Origin: Ruegeria conchae
Lineage (GTDB): Bacteria; Pseudomonadota; Alphaproteobacteria; Rhodobacterales; Rhodobacteraceae
Reading direction: 5' to 3'
DNA length: 64,000 nucleotides
Assembly: GCF_000192475.1 (NCBI RefSeq)
Contig: NZ_AEYW01000013.1
Location: 434,001 to 498,000, forward strand
Shown here: positions 23,602 to 31,848 of the stretch, one piece after another
How the letters are laid out: every line of letters begins with the position of its first letter
How positions within the stretch are numbered: the stretch's first letter is position 1
Program-made: the position numbers and the translations under genes
The notes under the pieces: model-generated
What the model was told of the DNA's origin: nothing
What the model saw: the letters and a program-made list of their open reading frames with translations, nothing else
Databases searched by the model: none

Positions 23602-24762
23602 ATGGTATTCGATTTCTTGCGTCGTGGATCGGCTGAGGCAGCGCCCGAGGCGAAGGCGAGCGCGGCGGGGCCTGTGGTGGCGTGGCAGACGGGCGGGCGC
23701 GTGGCGTGGAGCCCTCGGGACGCGGTATCGCTGACGCGGACGGGGTTTTCGGGGAACCCGGTGGGATTCCGCTCGGTCAAGCTGATTGCTGAGGCGGCGG
23801 CGGCGTTGCCTTTGGTGCTGCAGGATCAGGCGCAGCGCTATGACGTGCATCCGACCCTGTCCCTCCTGCGCCGTCCAAATGCGGCGCAGGGGCGGGCGGA
23901 GTTGATGGAAGCCTTGTTCGGGCAGTTGCTGCTGTCGGGTAATGCTTATGTTGAGGCTGTTCAGGCCGATGAGGGGCTGCCGGTTGAGCTGCATGTGTTG
24001 CGTTCGGACCGGATGAGCGTGGTGCCGGGGGCGGATGGGTGGCCCAAGGCGTATGACTACGCGGTGGGCGGTAAAAAGCACCGGTTTGAGGCGGAAAACA
24101 TCTGTCATATCAAGTCGTTCCACCCGCAGGATGATCACTATGGGTTCTCGCCGATGCAGGCGGCGGCGATGGCGATTGATGTGCATAACAGCGCGTCTCG
24201 GTGGTCGAAATCGCTGCTCGACAATGCGGCGCGGCCTTCGGGGGCGCTGGTGTGGAAGGGTGATGGCCATGGGGTGATGGCTGAGGATCAGTTTCGGCGT
24301 TTGTCCGATGAGATCGAGCAGAACTATCGCGGGGCGCGCAATGCCGGGCGACCGATGGTTCTGGAAGGGGGACTGGATTGGAAGCCGATGGGCTTTTCGC
24401 CGTCCGATATGGAGTTTCAAAAGACCAAGGAAGCCGCCGCCCGCGAGATCGCGCTGGCCTTTGGGGTCCCGCCGATGTTGCTGGGGATACAAGGCGACGC
24501 GACCTATTCGAACTATCAGGAGGCCAACCGGGCGTTTTATCGCCTGACCGTATTGCCTCTGGTGACGCGGGTGGCGGCGGCTGTGTCGGAGTGGCTGGCG
24601 GGCTTTATCGGGGAGGAGTTGGTGCTGAAGCCCGATCTGGATCAGGTGCCTGCGCTGTCGGCAGAGCGCGATGCGCAATGGGCGCGGGTCAATGGGGCTG
24701 ATTTTCTGACGGATGCGGAAAAACGCGCGTTGCTGGGGCTGCCGGAGCGTGGCGATGGGTGA
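23602..24762 (+). CDS. GTA gene g3, portal protein
   Basis: 386 residues, HK97-type portal. Characteristic blocks are GNPVGFRSVKLIAEAAAALPL, LLLSGNAYVEAVQ, YGFSPMQAAAMAIDVHN and ALAFGVPPMLLGIQGDATYSNYQEANRAFY. A dodecamer forms the DNA entry ring of the capsid and contacts the terminase. AAAGGAG precedes the ATG by 7 bases. It is separated from g2 by the 3-kb insertion and its C-terminus overlaps g3.5 by 8 bases. Confidence 0.95.
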   Translation: MVFDFLRRGSAEAAPEAKASAAGPVVAWQTGGRVAWSPRDAVSLTRTGFSGNPVGFRSVKLIAEAAAALPLVLQDQAQRYDVHPTLSLLRRPNAAQGRAELMEALFGQLLLSGNAYVEAVQADEGLPVELHVLRSDRMSVVPGADGWPKAYDYAVGGKKHRFEAENICHIKSFHPQDDHYGFSPMQAAAMAIDVHNSASRWSKSLLDNAARPSGALVWKGDGHGVMAEDQFRRLSDEIEQNYRGARNAGRPMVLEGGLDWKPMGFSPSDMEFQKTKEAAAREIALAFGVPPMLLGIQGDATYSNYQEANRAFYRLTVLPLVTRVAAAVSEWLAGFIGEELVLKPDLDQVPALSAERDAQWARVNGADFLTDAEKRALLGLPERGDG

Positions 24763-24973
24763 CGGGTATCCACCGTTCGATTGCGCGCCGGGCCTGCGCT
24801 TGGCCGCGCATGAGCGGGTGGCGGAGATCCAGCATGCGCACCTCTGTCGGCGGCTGGATCAGATCGAGGAAATGATGGAGCGGCTGGAGAAGCGGTTGTG
24901 GCTGACAGTCTATGGCGTAGCGGCGGTGATTTTGGCGCAGGCGTTTCAGTCATTCCTTGTGGTAACGCCATAA
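24755..24973 (+). CDS. GTA gene g3.5, small membrane-associated protein
   Basis: 72 residues from the ATG overlapping the portal stop. An amphipathic helix (ERVAEIQHAHLCRRLDQIEEMMERLEKRL) is followed by one hydrophobic segment near the C-terminus (LTVYGVAAVILAQAFQSFLVV). It matches the position and shape of g3.5 in Rhodobacter-type GTA clusters; its role is not established. Its stop overlaps a start codon in TAATG, so the protease gene downstream may be translationally coupled. Confidence 0.8.
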   Translation: MGDGYPPFDCAPGLRLAAHERVAEIQHAHLCRRLDQIEEMMERLEKRLWLTVYGVAAVILAQAFQSFLVVTP

Positions 24974-24999
24974 TGTCAGTGGGTTACATGGAGAAGTTC

Positions 25000-25544
25000 A
25001 TGGAATTGGAACATAAATTCGCACAGTTCGGAGACAGCTTGTCAGTGACCGACGATGCGGTGATCGAAGGGTATGCCAGCCTGTTTGGGCAGGTCGATCA
25101 GGGCAGCGATGTGGTGCAGCGCGGGGCGTATAGGGGCTCGCTGGAGGGGCTGGCGAAGGCAGGTCAGCGGGTCAAGATGCTGTGGCAACACGATCCGGCG
25201 CAGCCCATCGGTGTCTGGGACGAGGTGCGCGAGGACGACCGGGGCCTTTGGGTCAAGGGACGTCTGTTGGAGAGCACGCAGAAAGGCCGTGAGGCGGCCG
25301 AATTGATCCGGGCGGGGGCGATGGACGGCCTGTCGATTGGCTATCGCACCAAGCGGGCCGTAAAAATGACAAGGGCCAGCGGGTCCTGACCGAACTGGAG
25401 CTATGGGAGGTGTCTTTGGTGACCTTCCCGATGATGCCCAGTGCGCGGGTGGCGGCGAAGGGTTTTGAGCCTGACGTTGAAAACACCTGGCGCAGTATTG
25501 CCGAGGTGTTCAACGACGCCCGGCAGGAGCTGGCGCGGACCTAG
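25000..25544 (+). CDS. GTA gene g4, prohead protease, interrupted by a -1 frameshift
   Basis: The first frame (25000-25389) gives MELEHKFAQFGDSLSVTDD..., with HK97-protease features VIEGYASLFGQVDQGSDVV, MLWQHDPAQPIGVW (catalytic His) and GAMDGLSIGYRTKRA (catalytic Ser). It then runs into a premature TGA. After a -1 shift within AAAAA (25362-25366) the family sequence continues as NDKGQRVLTELELWEVSLV and on to a TAG at 25542-25544. The joined product is about 181 residues, normal for g4. Start at 25000 chosen for GGAG 6 bases upstream; ATGs at 24973 and 24988 are alternatives. Either a sequencing error, a recent mutation or recoding. The protease normally processes the capsid protein encoded next. 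Confidence 0.85.
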
Positions 25545-25580
25545 CGCGCCTCAATACCCACCCAAAAACAGGACATGCTG

Positions 25581-26759
25581 ATGAGCAAGACCGAGATCCC
25601 GGCCTTGACCGGAGAGGGTGCGCCCCTGGTTCAGGAGGTGAAGCAGGCGATGGCTGGCTTCGTGAATGAATTCAAGGGCCTGAAGGATGAAGTTAATACC
25701 AAACTGCAACAGACAGAAGAGCGACTGACCATGCTGGATCGTAAATCAACCATCGCGGCGCGCCCGCATCTTGCGGCCTCGATCGAGGACGGTGCCCCGC
25801 ATCAAAAGGCATTCGACGCCTATGTGCGTTCGGGTGAGGATGATGGGCTGCATGGGCTGGAGATTGAGGCCAAGTCGCTTTCGACGGCAGTCAACAGCGA
25901 TGGTGGCTATCTGGTCGATCCGCAGACGGCTGAGATGATCAATTCGGTGCTGAATTCGACCGCTTCGATCCGCTCGATCGCGTCGGTGGTGAATGTCGAG
26001 GCGAACTCGTTCGACGTGCTGATCGACCACACCGATGTGGGCGCGGGTTGGGCGGATGAGAACTCGGCCACGGCTGAGACCTCGACCCCATCCATTGATC
26101 GGATTTCGATCCCGCTGCACGAACTGAGCGCGCTGCCCAAGGCCTCGCAACGTCTGTTGGACGACAGCGCGTTTGATGTCGAAGGCTGGTTGGCCGGTCG
26201 TATAGCCGACAAGTTTGCACGCGCTGAGGCGGCTGCGTTCATCAATGGCGATGGTGTGGACAAGCCCAAGGGTATCCTGACCCACCGCACGATGGAGAAC
26301 GGCAGCTGGGGCTGGGACAGCTTGGGTTATGTCGCGTCGGGCATTGGTGGCGGCGTTGATGCGGATGCGATTGTGGACGTGGTCTACGCGCTGGGTGCGC
26401 AGTACCGGGTGAATGGCACCTTCGTGATGAACTCGAAAACCGCGGGTCTAATCCGCAAGCTGAAGGACAGCGATGGCCGCTTCCTGTGGTCGGATGGCCT
26501 GGCCGCTGGTGAGCCTGCGCGTCTGATGGGCTATCCGGTGCTGATCGCCGAGGACATGCCGGATGCAGCGACCGACAGCTACTCGATCGCTTTTGGCGAC
26601 TTCCAATCGGGCTACACCATTGCCGAGCGTCCTGATCTGCGCGTGCTGCGCGATCCGTTCAGCGCCAAGCCGCATGTTCTGTTCTACGCGACCAAGCGTG
26701 TCGGCGGCGATGTGAGCGACTTTGCTGCGATCAAACTGGTGAAATTCGGCACCGCCTAA
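25581..26759 (+). CDS. GTA gene g5, major capsid protein
   Basis: 392 residues from the ATG at 25581 (AGGA 7 bases upstream; an in-frame start two codons earlier lacks spacing). An N-terminal helical delta/scaffold region (about 1-110, with FVNEFKGLKDEVNTKLQQTEE) would be removed by the g4 protease. The HK97 fold follows: GGYLVDPQTAEMINSVLNSTASIRSIASV, ELSALPKASQRLLDDSAFDVEGWLAGRIADKFARAEAAAFINGDG, and the late LMGYPVLIAEDMPDAATDSYSIAFGDFQSGY and DLRVLRDPFSAKPHVLFYATKRVGGDV. Builds the GTA head. Confidence 0.96.
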   Translation: MSKTEIPALTGEGAPLVQEVKQAMAGFVNEFKGLKDEVNTKLQQTEERLTMLDRKSTIAARPHLAASIEDGAPHQKAFDAYVRSGEDDGLHGLEIEAKSLSTAVNSDGGYLVDPQTAEMINSVLNSTASIRSIASVVNVEANSFDVLIDHTDVGAGWADENSATAETSTPSIDRISIPLHELSALPKASQRLLDDSAFDVEGWLAGRIADKFARAEAAAFINGDGVDKPKGILTHRTMENGSWGWDSLGYVASGIGGGVDADAIVDVVYALGAQYRVNGTFVMNSKTAGLIRKLKDSDGRFLWSDGLAAGEPARLMGYPVLIAEDMPDAATDSYSIAFGDFQSGYTIAERPDLRVLRDPFSAKPHVLFYATKRVGGDVSDFAAIKLVKFGTA

Positions 26760-26931
26760 AGCGGGCTGAATCCGGGGGGCTGCAAGGCCCCTCGGGCGGC
26801 GGGCGCGGGCCGGGGTGCGATCCCCCGCGTTGTCTAGCTGCTCCCCTCCGTCCGAGCAACGTGGGGCGGCGCGTGCCCGTCATTTTCCAAGGATACGGCC
26901 CCGGAGGGGTCCGAGATTGCGGAGTGAATGG

Positions 26932-27531
26932 ATGATGTTGATCGAAGAAACCGCCATCGCGGATGCGGCGCTGCCAGTGGATCAGTTCAAGGCGCATTTG
27001 CGGCTGGGCACGGGGTTTGCCGAGGATGATGTGCAGGATCAGGTGCTGAACGGGTTCCTGCGCGCGGCCATTGCGGCGATTGAGGCGCGCACGGGCAAGG
27101 TGCTGATTGAACGGAATTTCTCGTGGAGCCTGAACGGCTGGCGTGATCCGGCGGGCGAAGCATTGCCGGTGGCTCCGGTCACGTCGGTTGATGCGGTCAC
27201 GCGGACGGATGCGGCAGGAACCGAGACCGCGGTGGAGGCGGTGGCCTATCGGTTGGAGCGCGACAGTCAGCGCCCTCGGCTGCGTCCTGCGGGTGCGACC
27301 TTGCCCGCGATTACGACGGGTGGGGCGGTGAAGATCGCCTTTACCGCCGGGATGGCGACGAATTGGGGTGGCCTGCCCGCCGATTTGAGGCAGGCGGTGC
27401 TGCTGTTGGCGGCGCACTATTACGAATATCGCGATGAAACCGCGCTTGGCGCTGGGTGTATGCCCTTTGGCGTGACCAGTCTGATCCAGCGGTATCGCAT
27501 GGTGCGGTTTGGTGCGGGGGTGATGCAATGA
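26932..27531 (+). CDS. GTA gene g6, head-tail connector (gp6-like adaptor)
   Basis: 199 residues from the ATG at 26932 with GGAG 7 bases upstream. Typical connector opening ALPVDQFKAHLRLGTGFAEDDVQDQVLNGFLRAAIAAIEARTGKVLIERNFSW, then a beta-rich middle and the C-terminal helix LPADLRQAVLLLAAHYYEYRDE. It forms the ring under the portal. 172 bases lie between g5 and g6; the frame is open through part of it but reads as Arg/Pro/Ser-rich filler. The stop overlaps the g7 start (ATGA). Confidence 0.9.
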   Translation: MMLIEETAIADAALPVDQFKAHLRLGTGFAEDDVQDQVLNGFLRAAIAAIEARTGKVLIERNFSWSLNGWRDPAGEALPVAPVTSVDAVTRTDAAGTETAVEAVAYRLERDSQRPRLRPAGATLPAITTGGAVKIAFTAGMATNWGGLPADLRQAVLLLAAHYYEYRDETALGAGCMPFGVTSLIQRYRMVRFGAGVMQ

Positions 27532-27866
27532 ACACGCCGCATTTGAACCGCAAGCTGGTGCTGGAGGCCCCGGTCCGCAGCGCGGATGGCGCGGGAGGGT
27601 ATTCCGAAACATGGGCCGCGCTTGGGTCGCTTTGGGCCGAGGTTACGGCGCGCAGCGGGACCGAGCGCGCAGTTGGTGGCGCTTCGGTATCGCGCGTTGG
27701 ATACCGCATCGTGGTGCGGGGCGCGCCCGAGGGGTCCTCGATGCGGCCTGCGCCGGATCAGCGGTTTCGCGAGGGGGCGCGGCGGTTCGTGATCCGTGCG
27801 GTGGCTGAGCGCGACGGACGCGGCTACTACCTGACCTGTTTCGCAGATGAAGAGGTGGCCGCATGA
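27528..27866 (+). CDS. GTA gene g7, head-tail joining (stopper-type) protein
   Basis: 112 residues. Opening LNRKLVLEAPVRSADGAGGYSETWAALGSLWAEV is the familiar phage head-tail joining pattern (gp16/SPP1-stopper group), ending in FVIRAVAERDGRGYYLTCFADEE. Sits between connector and tail terminator. ATGA overlaps at both ends show tight translational coupling. Confidence 0.88.
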   Translation: MNTPHLNRKLVLEAPVRSADGAGGYSETWAALGSLWAEVTARSGTERAVGGASVSRVGYRIVVRGAPEGSSMRPAPDQRFREGARRFVIRAVAERDGRGYYLTCFADEEVAA

Positions 27867-28276
27867 GCTATGGCGTTTCGGCTGCTTTACAGGCGGCGGT
27901 GTTTCAACAGCTTTCAGGGGATGCGCAGGTCAGAACGCTTTCGGGCGGGGCGATCTATGACGCGGTGCCCTCGGGCGTGTTGCCACAGACCTACGTGACC
28001 TTGGGGCCGGAGGAGGTGCGCGAGGCGTCGGATCGATCTGGTTCGGGTGCGGTGCACCGGTTCACGGTCTCGGTGGTGTCCGAAGCGGCGGGCTTTGGCG
28101 CGGCTAAGACAGTGGCCGGTGCGGTCTGCGATGCGCTGGAAGGGGCGGCTCTGGATTTGGATCGTGGCCATTTGGTGGGGCTTTGGTTCGAGCGTGCAAG
28201 CGCCAGACGTACGGGAACCGGCGGCGCGATCCGCCAGATCGATCTGAGATTCCGCGCCCGCGTGGAAGACGACTAA
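27863..28276 (+). CDS. GTA gene g8, tail terminator (DUF3168 type)
   Basis: 137 residues. Shows the DUF3168 pattern: VSAALQAAVFQQLSGDAQV, AIYDAVPSGVLPQTYVTLGPEEVRE, HRFTVSVVSEAAGFGAAKTVAGAVCDALEG and a final beta hairpin. Members cap the tail tube at the head end and set its diameter. ATGA overlap with g7. Confidence 0.9.
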   Translation: MSYGVSAALQAAVFQQLSGDAQVRTLSGGAIYDAVPSGVLPQTYVTLGPEEVREASDRSGSGAVHRFTVSVVSEAAGFGAAKTVAGAVCDALEGAALDLDRGHLVGLWFERASARRTGTGGAIRQIDLRFRARVEDD

Positions 28277-28296
28277 GCAATCAACGGAGAGAGCAT

Positions 28297-28710
28297 ATGG
28301 CTGCCCAGAACGGAAAAGACCTGTTGGTCAAAGTGGATATGAACGGCACTGGTCTGTTCGAAACCATCGCGGGCCTGCGCGCCACGCGTATCAGTTTCAA
28401 CGCGGAAAGTGTGGATGTGACCAGCCTGGAAAGTCAGGGCGGGTGGCGTGAGCTGCTGTCAGGGGCGGGGGTCAAATCGGCCTCGATCTCGGGCTCGGGC
28501 GTGTTCAAGGATGAAGGCACGGATGAGCGCGCACGTCAGCTGTTTTTTGACGGTGAGACACCCGGTTTTCAGGTGATCATCCCCGATTTCGGCATTGTCG
28601 AAGGCCCGTTTCAGGTTAGCAGCATCGAATATGCGGGCTCGCATAACGGTGAGGCGACCTATGAGATGAGCATGGCAAGCGCCGGTGCGATGAGCTTTAC
28701 GGCGCTCTGA
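28297..28710 (+). CDS. GTA gene g9, major tail tube protein
   Basis: 137 residues from MAAQNGKDLLVKVDMNG, 20 bases after g8 with GGAGAG upstream. Pattern of the TP901-1/phage major tail family: VDVTSLESQGGWRELLSGAGVKSASISGSGVFKDEG, FQVIIPDFGIVEGPFQVSSIEYAG, YEMSMASAGAMSFTAL. It polymerises as hexameric rings into the tube. The stop codon overlaps the g10 ATG (TGATG-type junction). Confidence 0.93.
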   Translation: MAAQNGKDLLVKVDMNGTGLFETIAGLRATRISFNAESVDVTSLESQGGWRELLSGAGVKSASISGSGVFKDEGTDERARQLFFDGETPGFQVIIPDFGIVEGPFQVSSIEYAGSHNGEATYEMSMASAGAMSFTAL

Positions 28711-29024
28711 TGGCCAATCCGTGGACGGGCGAGGTGGCGTTGACCATCGATGGGAAGCAGCGGGTGCTCAAGCTGACATTGGGTGCCTTGGCGGAATTGG
28801 AACAGGAACTGCAGGCCGGGTCTCTGGTCGAGCTGGTGCAGCGGTTTGAAGGCGGGGCTTATTCCAGCGGTGATGTGCTGGCGCTGCTTGTCGCAGGGTT
28901 GCGGGGCGGCGGAGCGCAGGTCACGCGCGATGATCTGCTGCATGCCGAGATTGCGGGCGGGCCGATGGCGGGCGCTAAGGCGGCAGCCGAGTTGCTGGCG
29001 CGGGCCTTCATGGTGCCCGAGTGA
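28710..29024 (+). CDS. GTA gene g10, tail assembly chaperone-like protein
   Basis: 104 residues. WTGEVALTIDGKQRVLKLTLGALAELEQEL is the recurrent opening of the GTA g10 / GTA_gp10 family; the rest is helical (VLALLVAGLRGGGAQVTRDDLLHA). Its place between tube protein and tape measure suits a tail assembly chaperone. It overlaps the next gene by 4 bases. Confidence 0.85.
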   Translation: MANPWTGEVALTIDGKQRVLKLTLGALAELEQELQAGSLVELVQRFEGGAYSSGDVLALLVAGLRGGGAQVTRDDLLHAEIAGGPMAGAKAAAELLARAFMVPE

Positions 29025-29230
29025 GCGGGTTCGACTGGCCCGTGCTGATGCGGGCCGGGTTTCTCGGCCTGCGTCTGACGCCTGAACAGTTCTGGCGTCT
29101 GACCCCGGTCGAGCTGCGGCTGATGCTGGGGCAAGGCGCGGGGATGCCTTCGATGAACCGGGCGGGCCTGGATGCCTTGCTGACGGCCTATCCGGACAAG
29201 ACACAAGGAGAGCGTGATGACGGATCGTGA
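29021..29230 (+). CDS. GTA gene g10.1, second small tail chaperone (TAC type)
   Basis: 69 residues starting at GTG, overlapping the g10 stop (GTGA). Contains the phage TAC-type block FLGLRLTPEQFWRLTPVELRLMLG. In tailed phages two chaperone products, often related by frameshift, wrap the tape measure; here they are separate overlapping genes. Overlaps g11 by 14 bases. Confidence 0.82.
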   Translation: MSGFDWPVLMRAGFLGLRLTPEQFWRLTPVELRLMLGQGAGMPSMNRAGLDALLTAYPDKTQGERDDGS

Positions 29231-29879
29231 TGGTTTTGACGACCTGCAGGAGCGGGGAGAGGCGCTGGGCGATGCGTTGGGCGACGCTGCGGCAATGGCC
29301 TCGGCGTTTGATGGTCAGATGCGGCGGATCAGGGCCGCGTTTGAAGAGACGGGCAAGGATATCGCCACGCTTGAGCGTGGCATGTCCGGCGGTTTGCGCA
29401 AGGCCTTTGATGGCGTGGTGCTGGATGGGATGAACCTGTCGGGCGCGCTGGATGTGTTGAAGAACTCGATGATCCGCACGGCGTATTCGGCGGCAATCAA
29501 GCCGGTGACGGACCACTTCGGCGGCATGCTGGCCAATGGGGTTGGCGGTCTGGTTCAGGGGATTCTTCCGTTTGCCGATGGCGGCAGTTTTTCCCAAGGC
29601 CGGGTGATGCCTTTTGCCAATGGTGGTGTGGTCAGCAGCCCGACGATGTTTCCGATGCGCGGCGGCACCGGGTTGATGGGCGAGGCGGGCCCCGAGGCGA
29701 TCATGCCACTGGCGCGCGGAGCGGACGGCAAGCTGGGTGTGCGGACACAGGGTGGGGGCCGGGCGGTGAACGTGGTGATGAACATCTCCACGCCCGATGT
29801 GCAGGGGTTCCGCCGCTCTCAGGGTCAGATCGCGGCGCAGATGAGCCGGGCCTTGGGGCGTGGCAATCGCAACAGATAA
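29217..29879 (+). CDS. GTA gene g11, short tail tape measure protein
   Basis: 220 residues from the ATG at 29217 with AAGGAG 6 bases upstream. Helical N-terminal half (LQERGEALGDALGDAAAMASAF, RIRAAFEETGKDIATLERGM), then a Gly-rich C-terminal part with FADGGSFSQGRVMPFANGGVV and GLMGEAGPEAIMPLARG, standard for lambda-type tape measure ends. Very short for a tape measure, which fits the short tail of GTA particles. Confidence 0.9.
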   Translation: MTDRDGFDDLQERGEALGDALGDAAAMASAFDGQMRRIRAAFEETGKDIATLERGMSGGLRKAFDGVVLDGMNLSGALDVLKNSMIRTAYSAAIKPVTDHFGGMLANGVGGLVQGILPFADGGSFSQGRVMPFANGGVVSSPTMFPMRGGTGLMGEAGPEAIMPLARGADGKLGVRTQGGGRAVNVVMNISTPDVQGFRRSQGQIAAQMSRALGRGNRNR

Positions 29880-29891
29880 GGGGAGCAGGTG

Positions 29892-30524
29892 ATGAATTTC
29901 CACGAGGTGAGATTTCCCGCCAGCCTGAGCTTTGGCTCGGTCGGGGGACCGGAACGGCGCACAGATATTGTGACGCTGACCAACGGGTTTGAGGAACGCA
30001 ACACCCCCTGGGCGCATTCGCGCAGGCGCTATGATGCCGGGCTGGGGATGCGGTCGCTGGATGATATCGAGACTCTGATCTCGTTTTTCGAGGCGCGGCA
30101 GGGGCAGATGTTTGGGTTCCGCTGGAAGGACTGGTCGGATTTCAAATCGGGTGCGGCGACGGCCGAGGTCGACAAGGGCGATCAGGTGATTGCGCGCGGC
30201 GACGGTGAGACGACCGAGTTTCAGCTGGTCAAGACCTACAGCTCGGGCGGGTTCAGCTATGTGCGGCCGATCCTGAAGCCGGTGCTGGGGACCGTGACAC
30301 TGGGGCTGGATCAGGATGCGCAGCGCGAAGGCGTGGATTTTGAGGTCGATCTGGCGGTCGGACGTGTGACCTTTGCAGCACCGCCGCCCGAACAGGTCGA
30401 GATTACGGCAGGGTTCGAGTTCGACGTGCCTGTGCGGTTTGACACGGACAAGATTCAGACCAGCGTCGCCAGCTTTCAGGCAGGCGACGTGCCGAATGTG
30501 CCCGTGGTCGAGGTGCGGGTCTGA
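29892..30524 (+). CDS. GTA gene g12, distal tail protein (DUF2460)
   Basis: 210 residues from the ATG at 29892 (GGAG 6 bases upstream). Diagnostic opening FHEVRFPASLSFGSVGGPERRTDIVTLTNGFEERNTPWAHSRRRYDAG and middle FFEARQGQMFGFRWKDWSDFKSG. DUF2460 proteins form the ring at the distal tail end and link tube to hub. Stop overlaps the g13 start. Confidence 0.93.
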   Translation: MNFHEVRFPASLSFGSVGGPERRTDIVTLTNGFEERNTPWAHSRRRYDAGLGMRSLDDIETLISFFEARQGQMFGFRWKDWSDFKSGAATAEVDKGDQVIARGDGETTEFQLVKTYSSGGFSYVRPILKPVLGTVTLGLDQDAQREGVDFEVDLAVGRVTFAAPPPEQVEITAGFEFDVPVRFDTDKIQTSVASFQAGDVPNVPVVEVRV

Positions 30525-31408
30525 TGAGCGGCGATAAACAGGCGCTACAGACGCATCTGCAAAGCGGTCTGACCACCACTTGTCGCTGTTGGGCCATCAC
30601 GCGCAGCGACGGACAGACCTTTGGTTTCACCGATCATGACATGGAGCTGCGCTTTGACGGGCTGGTCTTCAAGGCGAGCACTGGTTTGACGGCTGCGGCG
30701 ATCGAACAGGCAACCGGCCTGTCGATCGACAACACCGAGGCGATGGGCGCGCTATCTGATGCCTCGGTCCGAGAAGAGGATATCGAGGCAGGGCGTTTTG
30801 ACGGGGCCGAGGTACGGGCTTGGCTGGTCAACTGGGTCGATCCAGAGCAGAGGATGCTGCAGTTTCGCGGCTCAATTGGCGAATTGCGGCGCGCGGGTGG
30901 GGCGTTTCATGCGGAACTGCGCGGGTTGACGGATCTGCTGAACCGGTCATTGGGGCGGATCTATCAGAAGCCCTGCACGGCTGTGCTGGGGGACAAGGCG
31001 TGCCGCTTTGCCCTGGAGACACCCGGCTATCGAGCCGGGGCTGAAATTGTCGCGTTGGACGGCGCGGCTTTGCGGTTGCGGGGTGCGGAGAGTTCTGACG
31101 CCGGGTGGTTCGAGCGCGGCAGGCTGGATGTGCTGGACGGGGCTGCTCAGGGCCTGTGGGCCTCGATCAAGCTGGATGAACCGGCGCGAGATGGGCGCGA
31201 TGTTACGCTGTGGTCGTCGATTGGCGGTGGGCTGGCGGTGGGCGACAGGGTCCAACTGACCGCCGGGTGTGACAAACGCATGACCACTTGCCGGTTAAAG
31301 TTCAACAACATGCTGAATTTTCAGGGCTTCCCCGACCTGCCGCACGAGGACTGGGTCATGGCCGTGCCCAAGCGCAGCAGTCAACACAAAGGGGGGAGTC
31401 GGCGGTGA
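30524..31408 (+). CDS. GTA gene g13, baseplate hub protein (DUF2163)
   Basis: 294 residues. N-terminal part ITRSDGQTFGFTDHDMEL and the DUF2163 blocks GLSIDNTEAMGALSD and RGLTDLLNRSLGRIYQKPC. Four cysteines at 151, 160, 249 and 256 lie where siphophage gpL-type hub proteins bind an iron-sulfur cluster, so a cluster is plausible here. C-terminal motif RLKFNNMLNFQGFPDLP is conserved across GTAs. Overlaps g14 by one base. Confidence 0.92.
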   Translation: MSGDKQALQTHLQSGLTTTCRCWAITRSDGQTFGFTDHDMELRFDGLVFKASTGLTAAAIEQATGLSIDNTEAMGALSDASVREEDIEAGRFDGAEVRAWLVNWVDPEQRMLQFRGSIGELRRAGGAFHAELRGLTDLLNRSLGRIYQKPCTAVLGDKACRFALETPGYRAGAEIVALDGAALRLRGAESSDAGWFERGRLDVLDGAAQGLWASIKLDEPARDGRDVTLWSSIGGGLAVGDRVQLTAGCDKRMTTCRLKFNNMLNFQGFPDLPHEDWVMAVPKRSSQHKGGSRR

Positions 31409-31848
31409 TGCGGAATAAGCAAGAAATCGTTGAAGAAGCGCGGGCGTGGCTGGGTACGCCCTACGTGCATCAAGCGTCTGTCCGTGGGGCCGGGGCGGAT
31501 TGCCTGGGCCTGCTACGGGGCGTTTGGCGCGCTGTGATGGGGCATGAGCCCGAGGCGGTGCCGGTCTATAGCATGGATTGGTCTGAGCCGCAGGGCGAGG
31601 AACGCATGTGGGCTGTGGCCCGCCGCCATCTCATCGAGAAATCGCCCGAGGATATAACCACGGGGGATGTTTTGCTGTTTCGGATGCGGGATTCGGCGGT
31701 GGCCAAGCATCTGGGCATTGTCAGCGCGCCTGATCCGATGCGATTCATCCACGCCTATACCGGGCACGGTGTCGTTGAAAACACACTGAGCGAACCGTGG
31801 CGTCGCCGCGTCGTCGCCTGTTTCGAATTCCCGCTGGAGGACCTCTGA
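31408..31848 (+). CDS. GTA gene g14, NlpC/P60-family cell-wall peptidase
   Basis: 146 residues from ATG overlapping the g13 stop (an in-frame GTG lies one codon earlier). Catalytic Cys32 is in GADCLGLLRGVW, the His is His101 in AKHLGIV, with a third polar residue near FIHAYTGH. It probably cuts peptidoglycan peptides at the tail tip so DNA can enter the recipient periplasm. A GGAGG near its end serves g15. Confidence 0.92.
   Translation: MRNKQEIVEEARAWLGTPYVHQASVRGAGADCLGLLRGVWRAVMGHEPEAVPVYSMDWSEPQGEERMWAVARRHLIEKSPEDITTGDVLLFRMRDSAVAKHLGIVSAPDPMRFIHAYTGHGVVENTLSEPWRRRVVACFEFPLEDL

Noticed and set aside
26760..26931. Open frame before g6 that could extend the connector protein or be a gene of its own
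   Set aside because: Reads as low-complexity Arg/Pro/Ser sequence, while the ATG at 26932 has a proper GGAG.
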